Part shown: one piece after another, positions 10,780-21,600 of the stretch
Numbering within the stretch: position 1 is the first letter of the stretch
How the letters are laid out: each line of letters opens with the position of its first letter
DNA from: Azolla pinnata
Taxonomy: Eukaryota; Streptophyta; Polypodiopsida; Salviniales; Salviniaceae
DNA: 47,906 nt
NCBI GenBank assembly: GCA_037176905.1
Contig: JBBBWG010006669.1
Location: forward strand, 12,234-60,139
Direction of reading: 5' to 3'
Translations under genes and position numbers: made by a program
The notes under the pieces: model-generated
The model's input: only the letters and a program-made list of their open reading frames with translations
What the model was told of the DNA's origin: nothing
Database searches by the model: none

Positions 10780-11640
10780 AGATCTGATCTAATCACAATC
10801 ACGATCATCATCATCATCATCATCATCAGTAGCAACAGCAGCAAAGCAACAGAAGTTGAGATCTGGTCTAATCACCACCACCACGATCATCGTCGACATC
10901 ATCATCACCATCATCATCAAAGCAACAACATTTGAGATTTGATGTGATCACCATCACCATCAGCAACAGCAGCCGAGATCTGGTTTGATCACCATCACCA
11001 CCACCACCATCATCCGCAACAGCTGAGATATGATGATGATGATGATGATGATCCCTCATTTTTCTCAGAGCGTTGGGGGGCATCCCTACTATAAGGAAAA
11101 GGACAACAGAGAGGGAGAGAGAAGCATCATCGCATCACCATCATCATCATCACCATCACCATCAACTAAAACAACAGCAACAACATCCGAGATACGATCT
11201 GATCACATCATCACATCATCAACAGCAGCAACAGCAGAGTGTTGTGGAGATTGCGATCGATTGACGATGGAGAGCCGAGATTCGACATGATCGCCGCCAT
11301 CATCACCATCACCACCACCACCACCACCATCAGCATCAGCATCAGCATCATCGGCATCCACAAAATCATCACCATCGCCATCACCATTACCATCACCACC
11401 ACCATCTCCGCCATCACCATCGTCATCGTCATCGCCACCATCACCATCACCACCATCACCACCATCATTATCACCATCACCACCACCACCATCATCACCA
11501 TCATCATCACCATCATTATCACCATCACCACCACCAACATCACCATCACCATCACCATCATCACCATCATTATCACCATCACCACCATAGCCACCACCAC
11601 CATCATCATCATCATCAGCAACAACAACATCATCAGCATA
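10780..11640. repeat. ATC/CAC trinucleotide low-complexity region with minisatellite units
   Basis: Dominated by CATCAC, CACCAC and CATCAT runs. The first part (10780-11290) also contains a recurring degenerate unit GAGATCTGGTYTRATCACC followed by CAACAGCAG, seen near 10780, 10858, 10934, 10975, 11026, 11190 and 11277. From 11290 to 11640 it is almost pure (CAY)n. The long open frames that cross it on both strands encode only Ile/Thr, His or Met/Val repeats, so I do not treat them as genes. It forms the distal upstream region of eIF5. Confidence 0.9.
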
Positions 11641-11775
11641 AGCAAACAGGAGATTGAAGAGGGAAGGAGGGAGGGGTATGGTTTGGAAAAACGCAAAACT
11701 TGGAAGAAGAAGAAGAAGAAAGAAAGAAAGAAGAAGAAAGAAGAAAGAAGAAGGTCGGTGAAAGACACAGGAAAA

Positions 11776-11808
11776 TTAGGGTTTGATCAGTACATATACA
11801 CACTTCTC

Positions 11809-11842
<34 letters not shown>

Positions 11843-11850
11843 TGTCTTCT
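11776..11850 (+). promoter_or_regulatory. Telo-box and pyrimidine-rich leader upstream of eIF5
   Basis: TTAGGGTTT (reverse complement of the AAACCCTAA telo-box) at 11776-11784 is followed by a TC run (about 11805-11841). Telo-boxes next to pyrimidine patches are typical of plant promoters for translation-apparatus genes. A likely non-coding first exon would end near CGCCGCGCAG|GTAATC (donor about 11899). The exact transcription start and the later 5'-UTR exons are not resolved. Confidence 0.5.
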
Positions 11851-11951
11851 TCCCTTCCCTCGTCTCCCTCGCAGACAGGCTCGCCTCGCCGCCGCGCAGG
11901 TAATCTCCTTCTCTCGCTCTCCCTCCGATCCTCATTCGGCGTGTGCGTCTT

Positions 11952-11990
11952 TTCTTTCTTTCTTTCTTTCTTTGCTTCTTTCTTTCTTGA
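11952..11990. repeat. (TTTC)n microsatellite
   Basis: TTTC repeated about nine times with one interruption, inside the probable 5'-UTR intron of eIF5. Confidence 0.8.
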
Positions 11991-13060
11991 ATTTCTTGCC
12001 TTCCTTCTTTCACGCCTCCATCTGCCCTTGCGATCCCTTCCTTCCTTCCGTCCGGACCTTCATGATTTGAACGTCCTTGGTTTTGACTGCAGTTGTTCTT
12101 GCCCCTGCTGCCTCCCGTCGCTCCTTCCTCCCTCCAATCCGCGCGGACAAGGCTTTTTTTTCCCTATCGCCTCGGCTCGCCAGCATCTGATCTGTCCTCA
12201 TCGTCGTGGTCAGTTCCCGAAATCCAGGTACCGGATCCGTTTTGTGGCTCGTTTTTTTCTCGCTTTTGTATGCGCGTCTTCTTTGGCAACGCGGAATTCT
12301 ATCCGTGCTGATGGATGTAGGTAGGTAGGGGAACCCTTGGGAGTCCGTGGATGGCAACGATGTATCAGATCTCCATCTTTGGACTAGCTTATCCAGTTCT
12401 GAGGAGCGTAGTAATTGATCATTAGCCTATTTGTTTGGCTCAAGATGTTTTGTTATAGCTTGTCGATCAACAAGCAAACATTGTAGGTCCGGTATAAAAA
12501 TTGCAACTTGACTGGAAATATGGCAATGTCTTTGCGTATGATGCTCGATTGTACAAAGCAATCTTTTTTCTTTAACAGGCTATGGTTTTCCTCCCGAATC
12601 CCGACTTTATAATTCACGTCTTGCTAGGACTTTCAAAGAATTAGAGGCTTAGCATCTCAGGTCTTAGATCTTGATACGACAGAAATGACTGGAAATTTCT
12701 TATTTTGAATGCTGTGATGCGCTCTGTTCCATTCTATTCTTACTATGGGAGCAATAAAGCATTTCTGTATCATAACCACCTGCAGAACGTACTTGTCTGC
12801 AGGTATTTCGTCAGAAGCGAGAGCATTGTCATGTACAAAGAGCTTCACAGTCTGTTTATGCACGAGATACCGGATTCTAACCAACTTTGTATGCATCACT
12901 GGACCTCAAGAGTTGAGGGTGAAGTGTCTACAGGCACGTACCCCACTTTTGATCATAGCAGTGGACATAATCGCTGGTTGGGAGGTTCTGAAAGGCAACA
13001 TATTCATCCATCCTCAGTCGATAAAGGTCCTCTATAAGAAGAAAAAGAAGCCCTTTGAAA

Positions 13061-14419
13061 ATGGCTCTTCAAAATATTGGCGCTAGCAATAAGGATGATG
13101 CCTTCTACAGGTATAAGATGCCCAAGTTGATCACTAAGATTGAAGGTAGGGGTAATGGAATCAAAACCAACTTGGCGAATATGGTCGAAGTTGCCAAAGC
13201 CCTTGCTAGGCCACCAGCATACACGACAAAATACTTTGGGTGTGAGCTTGGTGCGCAGTCCAAGTTCGATGAGAAGACCGGTACTGCCATTGTTAACGGA
13301 GCTCATGATACTGCGAAGCTTGCTGGGCTATTGGAGAACTTCATAAAGAAATATGTGCAGTGCTATGGATGTGGGAATCCTGAAACTGAAATTATCGTCA
13401 CTAAGAGTCAGCTCATAACAATGAAGTGTGCTGCTTGTGGATTTTTATCTCATGTTGACATGAGAGACAAGTTAACTACTTTTATTTTGAAGAATCCTCC
13501 CGAGCAGAAGAAAAGCGGTAAGAAAGAGATGAGGCGAGCTGAGAAAGAACGTCTTAAAGAAGGTGAGGCAGCCGATGAGGCAATAAAAAAAGGGAAAAAA
13601 ACTGTATCTAAAAAGAAAGTTCAAGAAGAGAATGGTCATACCAATAAAAAGAAAGGCACTTCAACATCTGATGGAGAGAAGCATTCTTCTGGTGATAACC
13701 AGCGGGATGGAACCGAGGAGGATGAGAGTGATGATGATGATGTGCAGTGGCAAACAGATACGTCTGCAACAGCAGCACAGCAGCGTATACAAGAACAACT
13801 AACTGCTGCTACAAGTGAGATGGTTATGCTGAACACGATACCTCAAAATTCGGATGTTGCCAAGTCAAAGCTGACAAAGACGAAGAAAGGCGGTGAGCCT
13901 GAACCCGAGCTTGAAGAAGACGTGAAGAATTCTAATACGAAACAAGATGAGCTGCAAAGCAAGGATGATTCTCATGAGAAGCTTGTACAAGATTTCAGGA
14001 AGTCGTTGGAACTTGGCACTGACAGCGGTGCAGTGGCTGCTCGTCTGCGTTTATGTGATCCCAAGTTGAAGCAGGAGACCATGAATGCATACTTCAAAGC
14101 CTTGTTTCTCGGTACTTCAAAGGGACTTGCACGAGAGGTTGAGAAGAAAAAGAGCTTTTTGACTGAGGTTATCAGTGACCAGAATGATCAAGAGCTCTTG
14201 CTTGGTGCTGTCGAGGCATACTACTCTGCTCAGGCGCTGGAGGTCCGCAAAGAACTTCCTCTTGTGTTAAAAGTCCTCTATGATTTGGATATCACAGAGG
14301 AGGAAACAATAGTTGCTTGGTATGGCAATGGCTCTGGTGATAGCGAGGTGAAGAAGCATGCCATGGTATTTGTCGAATGGCTTCAGAATGCAGAGTCTGA
14401 AGAGGAATCTTCAGAGTGA
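13061..14419 (+). CDS. EIF5: Eukaryotic translation initiation factor 5 (eIF5)
   Basis: GTPase-activating protein for eIF2-GTP in the 43S/48S preinitiation complex, acting in the cytosol. The 452-residue coding region has no intron. The start at 13061 gives the conserved MALQNIGAS. The FYRYKMP motif contains the catalytic arginine finger (R17 here, R15 in yeast). The zinc-binding fold shows C101-x2-C104 and C123-x2-C126 (YGCGNPE...MKCAACGF). A charged Lys/Glu linker spans about residues 150-300. The C-terminal W2/HEAT domain (about 300-445) ends in an acidic tail EEESSE. Length and domain order match plant eIF5. The 5' UTR is probably split by one or more introns between about 11.9 and 13.0 kb. 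Between 11.9 and 13.06 kb I see no other gene. Confidence 0.96.
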   Translation: MALQNIGASNKDDAFYRYKMPKLITKIEGRGNGIKTNLANMVEVAKALARPPAYTTKYFGCELGAQSKFDEKTGTAIVNGAHDTAKLAGLLENFIKKYVQCYGCGNPETEIIVTKSQLITMKCAACGFLSHVDMRDKLTTFILKNPPEQKKSGKKEMRRAEKERLKEGEAADEAIKKGKKTVSKKKVQEENGHTNKKKGTSTSDGEKHSSGDNQRDGTEEDESDDDDVQWQTDTSATAAQQRIQEQLTAATSEMVMLNTIPQNSDVAKSKLTKTKKGGEPEPELEEDVKNSNTKQDELQSKDDSHEKLVQDFRKSLELGTDSGAVAARLRLCDPKLKQETMNAYFKALFLGTSKGLAREVEKKKSFLTEVISDQNDQELLLGAVEAYYSAQALEVRKELPLVLKVLYDLDITEEETIVAWYGNGSGDSEVKKHAMVFVEWLQNAESEEESSE

Positions 14420-15435
14420 ATTGGGTACAGTGAACTTCCTTTTCAGCGTGTTAGTAGGATGTAGGTGGACTGCTGTTTGGTTTTTGTTTTCTTCTGGATC
14501 TGAGCTTGTTGGATTTTTTGTCTTGGGAGTGAGCTCCTGGGAGCTAAACTCTGGCGTTTCGTTTTCTACCCCCAGCCCTGGGATTCTTCTACTTAGAAGT
14601 GTGCTCCTAGGAGTAAAAAACTCTTTTCTTTTTGCTCTTGTCTTTTCTCTAGCATTGAATTCCTGGGGGCTTTTTTCTCCATAGAACTGAGTTCCCCAGG
14701 AACGGAACCTTTTCGGACTAAATTTGCCTGTATCGTTCTTTGTGATGAAATAATTTGTTTGTTTGTGGGTAGGAAGAGCACTATGGTTGCCCATTACGTT
14801 TTGTTTTGAAATGATTGGTAATGCATTTTGTATTTGTATGTTATCCGCAGATTACTTTTGTCCTATGTGCCTTAATTTCAAAGAAGTAGGTGGGTTACAT
14901 CATTGGCATGTCCAGCCCCTGTTGTGAGATTCAAACAAACAAGTTATTGAATTTGTGCCCCTTTTCAAACCAGTCCTCTATTGAAAGCTGTCTTCTTCCT
15001 ATAATGTAGATTCATATCTGTCCAGTGATGTAAGGTTTATATATTTACGCTCTAGAAATGGAAGGAGGTCTTTTAAGCCGCCCTGCGCATTAGGCAACCT
15101 GATGGAATAAAGACAATAACAAAGAGATGTAATAAGCAATTAGCTCTGTTCAGAATTATTTGAGTATGTTTTGGTATATGATATCAACATGGTGTGTTAT
15201 AGCCTTAGAACAAAGTATCTGAAATGGAACTTTTGATTTCATTGCTTGCACATTCAAATGATGTACATATAGTAGTATATAGTTCCAGCCAATTGGCACA
15301 GTGATCTATACACTCGCCCTACACCGAGTACTGCATCTCTTCTCTGCATTGACACACAAGGCTTTTAATTAATTTGAAGATACAGGAAACACCCTCATCA
15401 CGAACTCGTGTACTACACAAGCAAGCAAGCATTCA
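14420..15435. other. eIF5 3' UTR and PPR 3' flank
   Basis: Convergent intergenic region. The eIF5 3' UTR contains a cluster of short quasi-palindromes around CTCCTGGGAG (see findings). No canonical AATAAA was noticed close to the stop; GATGAAATAA at about 14744 is a possible weak signal. No gene seen. Confidence 0.45.
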
Positions 15436-17481
15436 TCACGTGGGCTTCGTGCAAAGCGCACGTTTTCCAAATCCCAGCTCGTCGATCTTGTTTTCCAATC
15501 TCAGCTCTTCGATCTTGTTTTCCAATCTCAGCTCTTCGATCTTGTTTTCCAATCTCAGCTCTTCGATCGTAAGGGCATCGTCTCGCATGCCAGCGGACAA
15601 ATATATGCTGCTCATGAGGACATAAGCAGCAGCGCAAGTGCGGTCAAGTTGCACTATCCGATCGAACGACAGCCTCCCGACTTTGACGTTTCCCCACTTC
15701 CGACAAGCGCCCAACAACGCGAGCCAAACGGAAGGGCACTCGCAGCGCGGAAAAGTCCGAATCAGCAACATTACCTTGTCGAAATGCCCTGCGCATCCGT
15801 AGACCACCACCATGCAAGTCTCGTGTTCCAAGCTCGGCGAGAGGCCGTAGCCTCGGGTCATGTCCTCGAACACGGCTTCGGCATCGTGCAAAAGCCCCGA
15901 GTGGCTGCAAGCATTCAGAACGCACAGAAAGCTGACTGCGTTGGGAACGATGCCCTCCCCTTCCATTCGTCGAAGGCACGCCAGCGCCTCCCTTCCTTGC
16001 CCTTGCTGCGCGTAGCCTGCGATGACAGTGTTCCAAGTGACCACGTTTCGGAGAGGAAGCGTTTCGAGCACTCGCCGCGCTTTCTCCAAAGCACCGCACT
16101 TCGCATACATGCCGACCAATGCGTTGCCGAGCGCGGCATCTTCTCTCTTCAGACCGTCGCCGCTCGCGCTCGAGAACTCCTCGTGGATTCTTTCGCCCTC
16201 GTCGATCGCTCCTGCGCTGCCGCATGCATTCAGGATCGAGACGAAGGTGACCTCGCTCGGGGTCGCACCTTGGCATTTCATTCGCTCGTAACACTCCAAG
16301 GCTGCTTGTCCCTGCCTGTGCTGGGCATACCCAGCGATCAACGCTGACCAGGAAACTACATCCTGAACAAAGATGTCGCTGTGAACGCGATCCGCTTCTG
16401 CGAGATCCCCGCGCTTCACGTATGCATCCACCAATGCATTGCCCAACACATCACTCTTCTCTAACAACCCCCTCGCGACTATGTCGCTGTGAACATCTTT
16501 GACCTCGCTCCCCATTTTCGTGCGATCGCAGGCCTTCAAGACGCACACGTACGCGATGGCATCGGGGGAGACACCCTCTTCTTGCATGCTGTGGAAACAG
16601 TCCAGGGCTTCGAGATGTTGCCCTTGCTCGGAGTATCCTGTGATCAAGGCAGACCACGAAGCTACATTCCGGAGCGGAAGCTCTTCCAACACTTGTTGTG
16701 CTTCTGCAAGCTTGCCGCATCTCGCATACATATCGAGCAACGCATTTCCGAGCAGAATATTGCTACCTAAGTAGCCCCTCCTCTTTAACTCCTTGTGAAT
16801 TCCCTGGCCCTTGCTCACATCTCCTGCGAACCCGCAGGCTTTCAAGACGGAAGCGAAAGTGACGACATCCGGAGCGAGGCCCTCTCTTTGCATTTGCTCG
16901 AAACATTTAAGAGCCTCGTGGCCCTGTCCCTGTTGAGTGTACCCGGCAATCAACGCCGACCAGGCAACAGCATCTCTTATGTGGAGCTCTTGAAGCACTT
17001 CTTGGGCTTTGAAAAGTAGACCACATTTGGCATACATGTCTACCAAAGCAGTGCCAAGCACTAAATTTTGATACAGCAGAGCCTTTCTTGCAACCTCATC
17101 ATGGAGGAGTTTTCCTAACAGGGCATTTCTGATGCTGGCACAAGCCTTGATGGCGCAAGTATAGGTGACCGAGTCGGGCGGAAGGCCTGCACTCTGCATT
17201 TGTTGGAAACAATCCAATGCATCATAATCTCGGCCGCATCGGGCATACCCTGAGATGAGTGCATTCCAAGTGATCGAGGTCTGGATGGGAAGTTCATCGT
17301 GCACGGCTTGTGCTCTCCCGAGTTCACCACATTTGGCATACATACTGATCAAACTGCTACCGACATAAGGATCTTCCAGCAACCGGGCTTCCAGAATGCT
17401 GCCATGTAGTTTGATGCCTTGGCACAGATCTTTCTGCTTGCAGCAGTCCTTGAGCCGGGCCACAACAGAAAATGCATCCAT
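15436..17481 (-). CDS. PLS-class pentatricopeptide repeat protein with repeat-built C-terminus
   Basis: Single-exon coding region of 681 residues. Five P-L-S blocks are seen (SMYAKCGELGRA, DMYAKCGLLFKA, DMYARCGKLAEA, DAYVKRGDLAEA, GMYAKCGALEKA), with SW(S/N)ALIAGYAQQGQ links, and an E1 motif (WLALLGACRKWGNVKVGR...AAAYVLMSSIYLSAGM). The expected E2/DYW region is replaced by three tandem copies of the 9-residue unit IEELRLENK, ending IDELGFGKRALCTKPT. It is presumably an organellar RNA-binding protein like its relative at 3731-6364, but the leader is very short (MDAFSVVARLKDCC) and no transit peptide is visible. The ATG at 17481 is the first after an in-frame TGA about 70 bases upstream. An upstream exon supplying a targeting peptide cannot be excluded. 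Its RNA target is unknown. Confidence 0.9.
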   Translation of the reverse strand: MDAFSVVARLKDCCKQKDLCQGIKLHGSILEARLLEDPYVGSSLISMYAKCGELGRAQAVHDELPIQTSITWNALISGYARCGRDYDALDCFQQMQSAGLPPDSVTYTCAIKACASIRNALLGKLLHDEVARKALLYQNLVLGTALVDMYAKCGLLFKAQEVLQELHIRDAVAWSALIAGYTQQGQGHEALKCFEQMQREGLAPDVVTFASVLKACGFAGDVSKGQGIHKELKRRGYLGSNILLGNALLDMYARCGKLAEAQQVLEELPLRNVASWSALITGYSEQGQHLEALDCFHSMQEEGVSPDAIAYVCVLKACDRTKMGSEVKDVHSDIVARGLLEKSDVLGNALVDAYVKRGDLAEADRVHSDIFVQDVVSWSALIAGYAQHRQGQAALECYERMKCQGATPSEVTFVSILNACGSAGAIDEGERIHEEFSSASGDGLKREDAALGNALVGMYAKCGALEKARRVLETLPLRNVVTWNTVIAGYAQQGQGREALACLRRMEGEGIVPNAVSFLCVLNACSHSGLLHDAEAVFEDMTRGYGLSPSLEHETCMVVVYGCAGHFDKVMLLIRTFPRCECPSVWLALLGACRKWGNVKVGRLSFDRIVQLDRTCAAAYVLMSSIYLSAGMRDDALTIEELRLENKIEELRLENKIEELRLENKIDELGFGKRALCTKPT
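15475..15570. repeat. 27-bp minisatellite in PPR coding sequence
   Basis: Three complete 27-bp units (15475-15501, 15502-15528, 15529-15555) plus a 15-base partial copy. Each begins CAGCTC and continues TTCGATCTTGTTTTCCAATC. The last two full units are identical. The unit length keeps the reading frame, so each copy adds nine residues to the PPR protein. Confidence 0.97.
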
Positions 17482-18698
17482 CAGGAGGTAAGAAGGCCAC
17501 GAGGTTGAAATCCATGCACTATTATGGCTGCTGCATCTTCATAGAAAGGAAGCCCAGCAGACGACATAAAGAAAGGCTGAAGCTTCCTCCCGAAAGCAAA
17601 GGCATCTTCTTAACACAGCACCAAAACCCGGACATTGAAGCAGCATCCTGCACGGAAAGACTTCTGGGGAGCTCAAGTGCTCAGCATGACTCTCTCTTCT
17701 TGCATTTCAGACGTCTTCCCCACTGACTTTTCACTCACAACAGCGTGAACGGAAGAGAAAACCCACCCAGTTGCACAGCGGCTTCCGGAGAGCGAAGCAA
17801 AAAAAAAAAGAAAAAAGCCTTGAATAGACTGCATACCGTTTCCATGCTGCTCTGGCTTCCGCTTGAACTGTGCAGGATCCATGAACTCCCCTGTTTTGAG
17901 AATTTGGAGTCCTTAAAAGAGATATGTCTTCTTATTCAAATTCAANNNNNNNNNNNNNNNNNNNNNNNNNNNNNNNNNNNNNNNNNNNNNNNNNNNNNNN
18001 NNNNNNNNNNNNNNNNNNNNNNNNNNNNNNNNNNNNNNNNNNNNNATGTCTTCTTATTCAAATTCAACTCCTGATTTCCAGCTTCCAGCTTTTGGCCTCT
18101 CTCTCTCTGCACACAGATTCATCTTCTTCCGTTGCAGGTTACACTTCCCATACATTCTAACTGGCTGCTTCAAAACTCACAAGAACATCTCGTGAACCAA
18201 TTCTTTATGTTTTGGCAAGCTTATATATACATCATCTTCCTTTGCTGAAATAACAACGAAATCCTCCTGCTTAGTATCTTTCAGCTTTTGCCCTGAAATG
18301 GCAACAATACACGTTAGCCAAAAAAAAAATGGAATGAACTTGAGCTCATCATCTTCATGAACGCACAATCAATAAATGCAGTGACGGAATAGAAACTTTG
18401 CATGAGGTCCCCCTTCAGCAATTTTCAGTAACAGTCTACACATTTCAAAATAATAACAGTTTTTGCAATATATTCGCTCCAACATATGCTTGGATGTACG
18501 AAGGATGATTAATTAATGTGCACGATAGCATTTTCCCAGGTAGATGTAAACATAGCCAAGGCACACTGTTCGCTCCAAAGATTCAGTACAATTGCCTCCT
18601 GTTAATAATGCAGGTATGGAGACTTAAATCACTTAATGACATGGATGATACTAAGTTCTTGGATAGGTTGCACATATGTTAAGGCTGAGAGAACTAGG
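17482..18698. other. Spacer between PPR and LPAT genes, including gap
   Basis: Upstream flank of the PPR gene and 3' flank of the LPAT gene (both minus strand). It contains the 100-N gap. Remaining sequence is AT-rich with no recognisable gene. Confidence 0.5.
17946..18045. other. Assembly gap (100 N)
   Basis: Exactly 100 N. The 22 bases before it (17924-17945) are identical to the 22 bases after it (18046-18067), which suggests two contig ends that overlap rather than truly missing sequence. Confidence 0.98.
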
Positions 18699-21600
18699 TC
18701 AATTCTTGCCATTGACTTTATGGCTCGAACCATCAGACCTCCTTGTCTTCATGGGTGTTGACCTTTCCGATTGAGTAAAAATAATAAATGTTTGCATCAG
18801 GAAAAACACTGCTCCAAGACCCCCAGTAACCCATGCTACCCCACTCCAAGTAGACAGTAAAGGCCGCAGAAGCATCCCAGCTCCATAAAGCAGTAACGCG
18901 GACCAAAAGATTACCACCTGTAGAAGTAAATTGGTTATTTATAGGTCCCCATTGTTTAACGGAAGTTAGAAATTTCATTCTTCTGAAACATACCAAAAGT
19001 GGTTTGATCGGCCTTGGAATCGGAATATACAAATCTTCTCCGAATGTGTTTTGAGATTTGTGTTTATCCAACAAGTCATCCTGCAAGAGCAAGTCAATAT
19101 ATATCAATACTCAGATAAGTTCAGCCATGAGAAAGACCAGCATTTTTACAAAGATAAAAGGCAATGATCATTTTCCCCTGTAAGGGTACTAACCTTTAAA
19201 ATGAAAGTATCTTTACACCATTGTGAAATCTCATCGTCTTTATGAGGTAAATCAGACATCAGACATCTCCTTAGATGTAGATGGACCTGCATTCCATATG
19301 CAACAAATTTTCATTGAAGGACTTCCAAATACATATATATACATGTACGCACGTATGCATGCGAACAGACAAAAGTTTGTGCTAGCCAGTGATAGCTTCA
19401 AAATTCCATTATAATACCCAGTGCTAACTAGTAACAGCTTCAAGTTTCCATTATTAATAGAATATTAATACATTCAAACTTCCAATATTATTATTGTACA
19501 AATATGTACAGATGAGCCAAGCAAACTTCCTGATCTAGCAGCTTCTACTGTCCAAAATCAAGCTGAAGCAAACATGCTAAGTGCTGCTTTTCTCCTGGAT
19601 TACAGAGTCATCCAGGAACGAGGACTACTAATTACAAAAACTACTTACTCCAGATCTGATTCTATAGATGCCATCTCAACATGCACTTTCCTAAAGATTG
19701 TTAAAAGGTTTGGGTTAATTTCTAACTCTGACTGCCATTTAATACAAATTAAGGCTGATTTGATTTGAAATTCCATGCCCGTCCTTCAATCACATAATAT
19801 CTCAAATATTCTCCAATGAAGTTCTTCCCATTATCTTACAGCGAAAAGAAGAGAGATGTTGAAATATGTATTTTTTCAGGAATTTCACGTCCATTTGAAT
19901 ACAAACCGAGTGTCAGTCCAATTAATTCAAGTTCATGAAATGAGCCAGGTACACATTATGCATATAAACTCGTGTTGGAATTTTAGTTCCTGAGTTTTCC
20001 CACCTTGAAACTTTATATCTTGTTGTGGCTTAGTGAAGACTCTCAGAACACTATGATTGACCTTAATTGTTACAGTATAGCCCTATGGACATGAAAACTC
20101 TTACTCTATGTTTTATTATTCTCAAAACCTCATCAGATCTAAGCCAGCATACAAGTTTCAAAACATAAATTTTTGCACATTGTGCATCTGCTTACCTTTC
20201 TAACTCTCTGGAGACAATCACAAAACATGGCATGTTATAGCAGAAGATCTAACATATAAGTATGTCAGTACAATTTATTAATACTACAGCATTACCACAG
20301 ATGGTTGACCACTAAGCACCCGTTTCATAGTGGGAGCAGGTGAATCCTTTGGAACACTAACAGTCATGTCGTAAACTGCTGGAACAAAATCCCGCAAGTT
20401 GGTCACTGCAGATACAAATCCCTGCGTGTTTGATGCTACATGTGGTTAGTTTATCATGAGATCCTTCTACACGCAAATACTAACACTGCATGAAGAAATC
20501 ACGTAGGCCAAATCACCAAAATCAAAATTAGTCATCAGCATGTAATACATAAACCTTATCAACATTGTTTGAAGCAAAAGAATGAACTTTTGATCCTAGC
20601 ACTTACTAGGATATCTTTGTAATGCCCACTATACACTGACTAAGACTTGTCACAGCAACATAAAATACAATGAACAACTTACTCAAAGAATATGTGACGA
20701 TCACAGTAAGATCAATAGATGCCTAGAGGATGAAATAAGAAGATGATAAATTGTCAAAACTCAGTTATTATATTGATCTACCCCGAATTTTGAGCCCAAT
20801 ATAGAGTAAAAATGCCAAAACTTATCCCACAACGTTTTACTATCCCAATGAGCCATGGTTCTCGGAGAGCCCTTACGCTTCTTCAAACTTGATCACACAG
20901 TTAGGTGTGGAGGTAGCACTATAGCATCATAACTTAAGTATGGAGATCTGTAAGGTATGCAAGGAAAGCCTAGTGGAGGATGAAGATCCCTTGTTTCTCA
21001 AATACTCAGCATACAATGAGATTCGTGAAAATTATGATAACTTGTTAAGTGGATGTGTCATACTCAAATCCTCATCAAGAAGGTTGAGCAATTATGTGTG
21101 GGATTAACTTCAACTAGAGAGTAATCCCCTTCTCAAGAGGAGGCATTTATAAGCTAATTTGTGTATCCAGTTCCATGGGCCAAGATAAGAATCTATCCTA
21201 TTCTATTCTATCCCTCGCCCTCCCTGTCTGTATGATTAGCTTTCACAAAACATTGATAAAGCATTAGCGTCGCAAAACGAAGTGTCAATTATATTGTAAT
21301 GTTGTATAAGGACACAGTCCTAGTTGGCCGACTTCATAATTACAAGTTCTTGAATTGTTCTTTAATAAATGTCTCCTTGTCATTTGGCCTTTTGTTGTAC
21401 TTTTGTTCTCCCTCAAGTTAAATAAAACAGGCCTTTTGATTACCTTTGTTCTAGGTATCAGCAAGTTTCTTGGCTTTGGAAGACCAGCTGATGCAGCATA
21501 TTCTTGAGCTGCCTTAAGCTTAGCTTCTGTGAAGCGAGTCCCTTCTACAAACAGCGCTAACCAAAAAGGTTGTGGAAAACCCCTTAGGCGTTGGAAACCT

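Noticed and set aside
11211..12324. Long open frames of 361 and 185 codons on both strands
   Set aside because: They consist of Ile/Thr or Met/Val runs translated from (CAY)n DNA and then shift into the pyrimidine-rich eIF5 leader. No domain is present and both strands are open, as expected for trinucleotide repeats.
15644..16347. Antisense open frames (232 and 216 codons) over the second PPR gene
   Set aside because: They are shadow frames of a GC-rich repetitive coding sequence; the minus-strand frame with all PPR motifs explains the region.
17946..18045. Open frames crossing the N run
   Set aside because: They exist only because N codons are not counted as stops.
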